Of a stretch of 64,000 bases of DNA, positions 62,635 through 64,000 are shown piece after piece. The notes under the pieces were generated by a model. The model made no database searches and was not told the DNA's origin. It worked only from the letters and a program-made list of their open reading frames with translations. The first letter of the stretch is position 1, and the number at the start of each line of letters is the position of its first letter. Source of the stretch: Tunturiibacter gelidiferens (lineage in GTDB: Bacteria > Acidobacteriota > Terriglobia > Terriglobales > Acidobacteriaceae); the NCBI RefSeq assembly GCF_014201335.1, contig NZ_JACHEB010000006.1, forward strand, positions 186,001-250,000. The letters run 5' to 3'. Made by a program: the position numbers and the translations under genes.

Positions 62635-64000
62635 CTAGTCTCCTGCCACTGCCATCTCGTAGGAATTCCCTGCCTGGGTTCGAAGTGATTGTTCTAAGGC
62701 CGCAAGTTGAGCTTCGATACCCACTTCAGCTGTGCGTCGCTTAACGATGTCCTCGCGATAGCGACGTAGGAAGTAGTCGATTGTCTCCACACGGATGCGG
62801 ATAGAACCGGAGGGTTTGTTTTCATCCAAATCCTTGAACGAGAAGTAGGGCGTGCCCGATTGTTCGATGATTCCTTCTATGACCCCGTAGATTGGAGCAT
62901 CGTGGCCGCACTTGAAGCTCGAGACCTCGAGAGCAACAAGATTCGGGTGGCGTGCTGTGAACTTCGCCGCCCATACTTTGTGATTGGTGCTGGTCGAATA
63001 ACGATTCTTCCATACATCGCTGATGTCAAGTGGATGTGTGATTAGACCAGCTCGAACTTCGTCACCGAAGAGACGGTCCAACAAATCTTCGTCGAGAGGC
63101 AACGTGCTCTGTGAGAATACGGGGTAACCCAGTTTTTGAAACTCCTCCATGATCTCGTGATTCAGGCCGGGGTCGTGATGGTAGACACGGCCAAGCATGA
63201 CAATACCGATGCGGTCTTCGCGTTCGAGTTGATCGAGGGTCTCTCGCGCCTGTCGGCGAATTTCGGCTTCGCACTCCTGCAAAGATTTGAAGCCGACGGC
63301 GATGGCCCTCTCATTTTCCTCGCGGGCGAGGCCCAGAATGGGGCCCCAGGTCTTGAACATCTGATCGGCACAGAGCCTTTCATCCTGGAGGTTCAGGATC
63401 GGATCGATGTAGAGTACGTTGTTCTCGGCAAAGATATCGCTCTCTTTCATAAATGCAGCCTTGACCGTCTCAGGCGTTGCAGTCACAGTCGGACAAGCGT
63501 TTGAACCAGTGAGGTTTACAAGGTGCGAATGCAGGACGTCGTACATTGGGAACCAGATCGCATTAAGAGGTTTCTTCGCATGCTTGACCGCAAGCAGGTT
63601 GTAGACGTGTGCAATACCGATCTTTGACGGATAGCAGGGATCAATGGCACCCCGGCTAGCGCCCGCGCGATATAGCTCCGGTGTCGTGTAGTCAGAGTAA
63701 ATAATGTTTTCTGACTTCAGTCCGAGGCTGGCAAAGTATGCGTTGAAGAACGGAGCGTAGGTGTATGTGTTCAAGAGACGCGGAATCCCCACACGAAAGT
63801 CCTTGCGCTGCTCCATTCGTGATGCCCGTTCCTTCGTTGTCTTCGAGATGAAGAGTCCCTTGGTACTTGGCATGGCATCCGCGACGAGCTCGACATCACG
63901 CTGACGGAAGACATCATGAGCCGCAATATCGACGTAGTTGGGATTGACGGCTTTGATCTCGTCGATATCCGCTTTGATGTCCTTCATCTCATCGAGGTCT
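62635..64000 (-). CDS. 2-hydroxyacyl-CoA dehydratase activase-family protein, C-terminal part (runs off right edge)
   Basis: About 455 residues are visible. The frame remains open at the right edge (DLDEMKDIKAD precedes the first internal Met), so the N-terminus is missing. The sequence corresponds to the large C-terminal DUF2229-type region of BadF/BadG/HgdC-like proteins: VGIPRLLNTYTYAPFFNAYF, DPCYPSKIGIAHVYNLL, GRVYHHDPGLNHEIMEEFQ and SSFKCGHDAPIYG. The conserved Cys residues would bind an Fe-S cluster. In full-length relatives an ASKHA ATPase domain lies upstream. The physiological substrate is unknown. Confidence 0.85.
   Translation of the reverse strand, partial: DLDEMKDIKADIDEIKAVNPNYVDIAAHDVFRQRDVELVADAMPSTKGLFISKTTKERASRMEQRKDFRVGIPRLLNTYTYAPFFNAYFASLGLKSENIIYSDYTTPELYRAGASRGAIDPCYPSKIGIAHVYNLLAVKHAKKPLNAIWFPMYDVLHSHLVNLTGSNACPTVTATPETVKAAFMKESDIFAENNVLYIDPILNLQDERLCADQMFKTWGPILGLAREENERAIAVGFKSLQECEAEIRRQARETLDQLEREDRIGIVMLGRVYHHDPGLNHEIMEEFQKLGYPVFSQSTLPLDEDLLDRLFGDEVRAGLITHPLDISDVWKNRYSTSTNHKVWAAKFTARHPNLVALEVSSFKCGHDAPIYGVIEGIIEQSGTPYFSFKDLDENKPSGSIRIRVETIDYFLRRYREDIVKRRTAEVGIEAQLAALEQSLRTQAGNSYEMAVAGD

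Noticed and set aside
1..64000. CRISPR arrays, tRNA/rRNA genes, transposases, integrases, phage genes
   Set aside because: Looked for on both strands. No regularly spaced repeats, cloverleaf with CCA-like end, or mobile-element protein was recognised.

Overview
The window looks like a chromosomal segment of an Acidobacteriota member, most likely class Terriglobia (Edaphobacter/Granulicella/Terriglobus type). This is inferred from gene families, not from a marker gene. The families are a large Oar-like TonB receptor with an N-terminal carboxypeptidase-regulatory domain, a two-component-propeller histidine kinase, an ECF sigma factor coupled to a TPR Ser/Thr kinase, a CRTAC1/ASPIC-UnbV protein, and many secreted glycoside hydrolases. 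I see no rRNA, tRNA, CRISPR array, transposase or phage gene.

Layout. 0-11 kb: plant-polymer degradation, with a truncated GH at the left edge, a Tat-exported GH2, a propeller sensor kinase, two Tat-exported xylose-isomerase-like TIM barrels and a GH5-like enzyme. 11-15 kb: a SusC-like TonB-dependent receptor with a clear terminator and a long palindrome just upstream of its start. 15-19 kb: a frameshifted amidohydrolase, an HSL-type esterase and a heavily frameshifted tagaturonate epimerase (uxaE). 19-27 kb: an arabinose operon (araB, araA, araD, GH51) read leftward from a divergent LacI regulator, with LacI-type AAACGTTT sites in front of araB and araA. 27-35 kb: a CRTAC1 protein, about 1.2 kb without a convincing gene, and two GH3 enzymes. 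35-39.5 kb: a D-amino-acid cluster (DSD1-type PLP enzyme, N-acyl-D-amino-acid deacylase, RidA, GntP permease).

39.5-52 kb is a decayed zone. An OprB-like porin, a lipoprotein plus PstS-like protein, a second PstS, an OprP-like porin and a CorA are all broken. The neighbouring sigma factor, kinase and tandem rhodanese are intact. The second pstS is the oddest object in the window: its central 145 codons sit on the opposite strand and out of order, without net loss of a base, bounded by AACTAT hexamers.

52-62 kb carries a putative lipid/natural-product locus. Divergent from one intergenic region are a fatty-acid desaturase and a cytochrome P450 on one side, and a fatty acyl-AMP ligase/ACP/thioester-reductase fusion on the other. 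A secreted protein of unknown function and an MmpL-like RND exporter follow. The right edge holds a MocA-like nucleotidyltransferase and a truncated 2-hydroxyacyl-CoA dehydratase-activase family protein.

Together the intact genes suggest a soil saprotroph that cuts arabinan, pectin and glucan side chains outside the cytoplasm, imports products through TonB receptors, feeds arabinose into the pentose phosphate pathway and salvages D-amino acids. It may also make and export a modified fatty-acid product.
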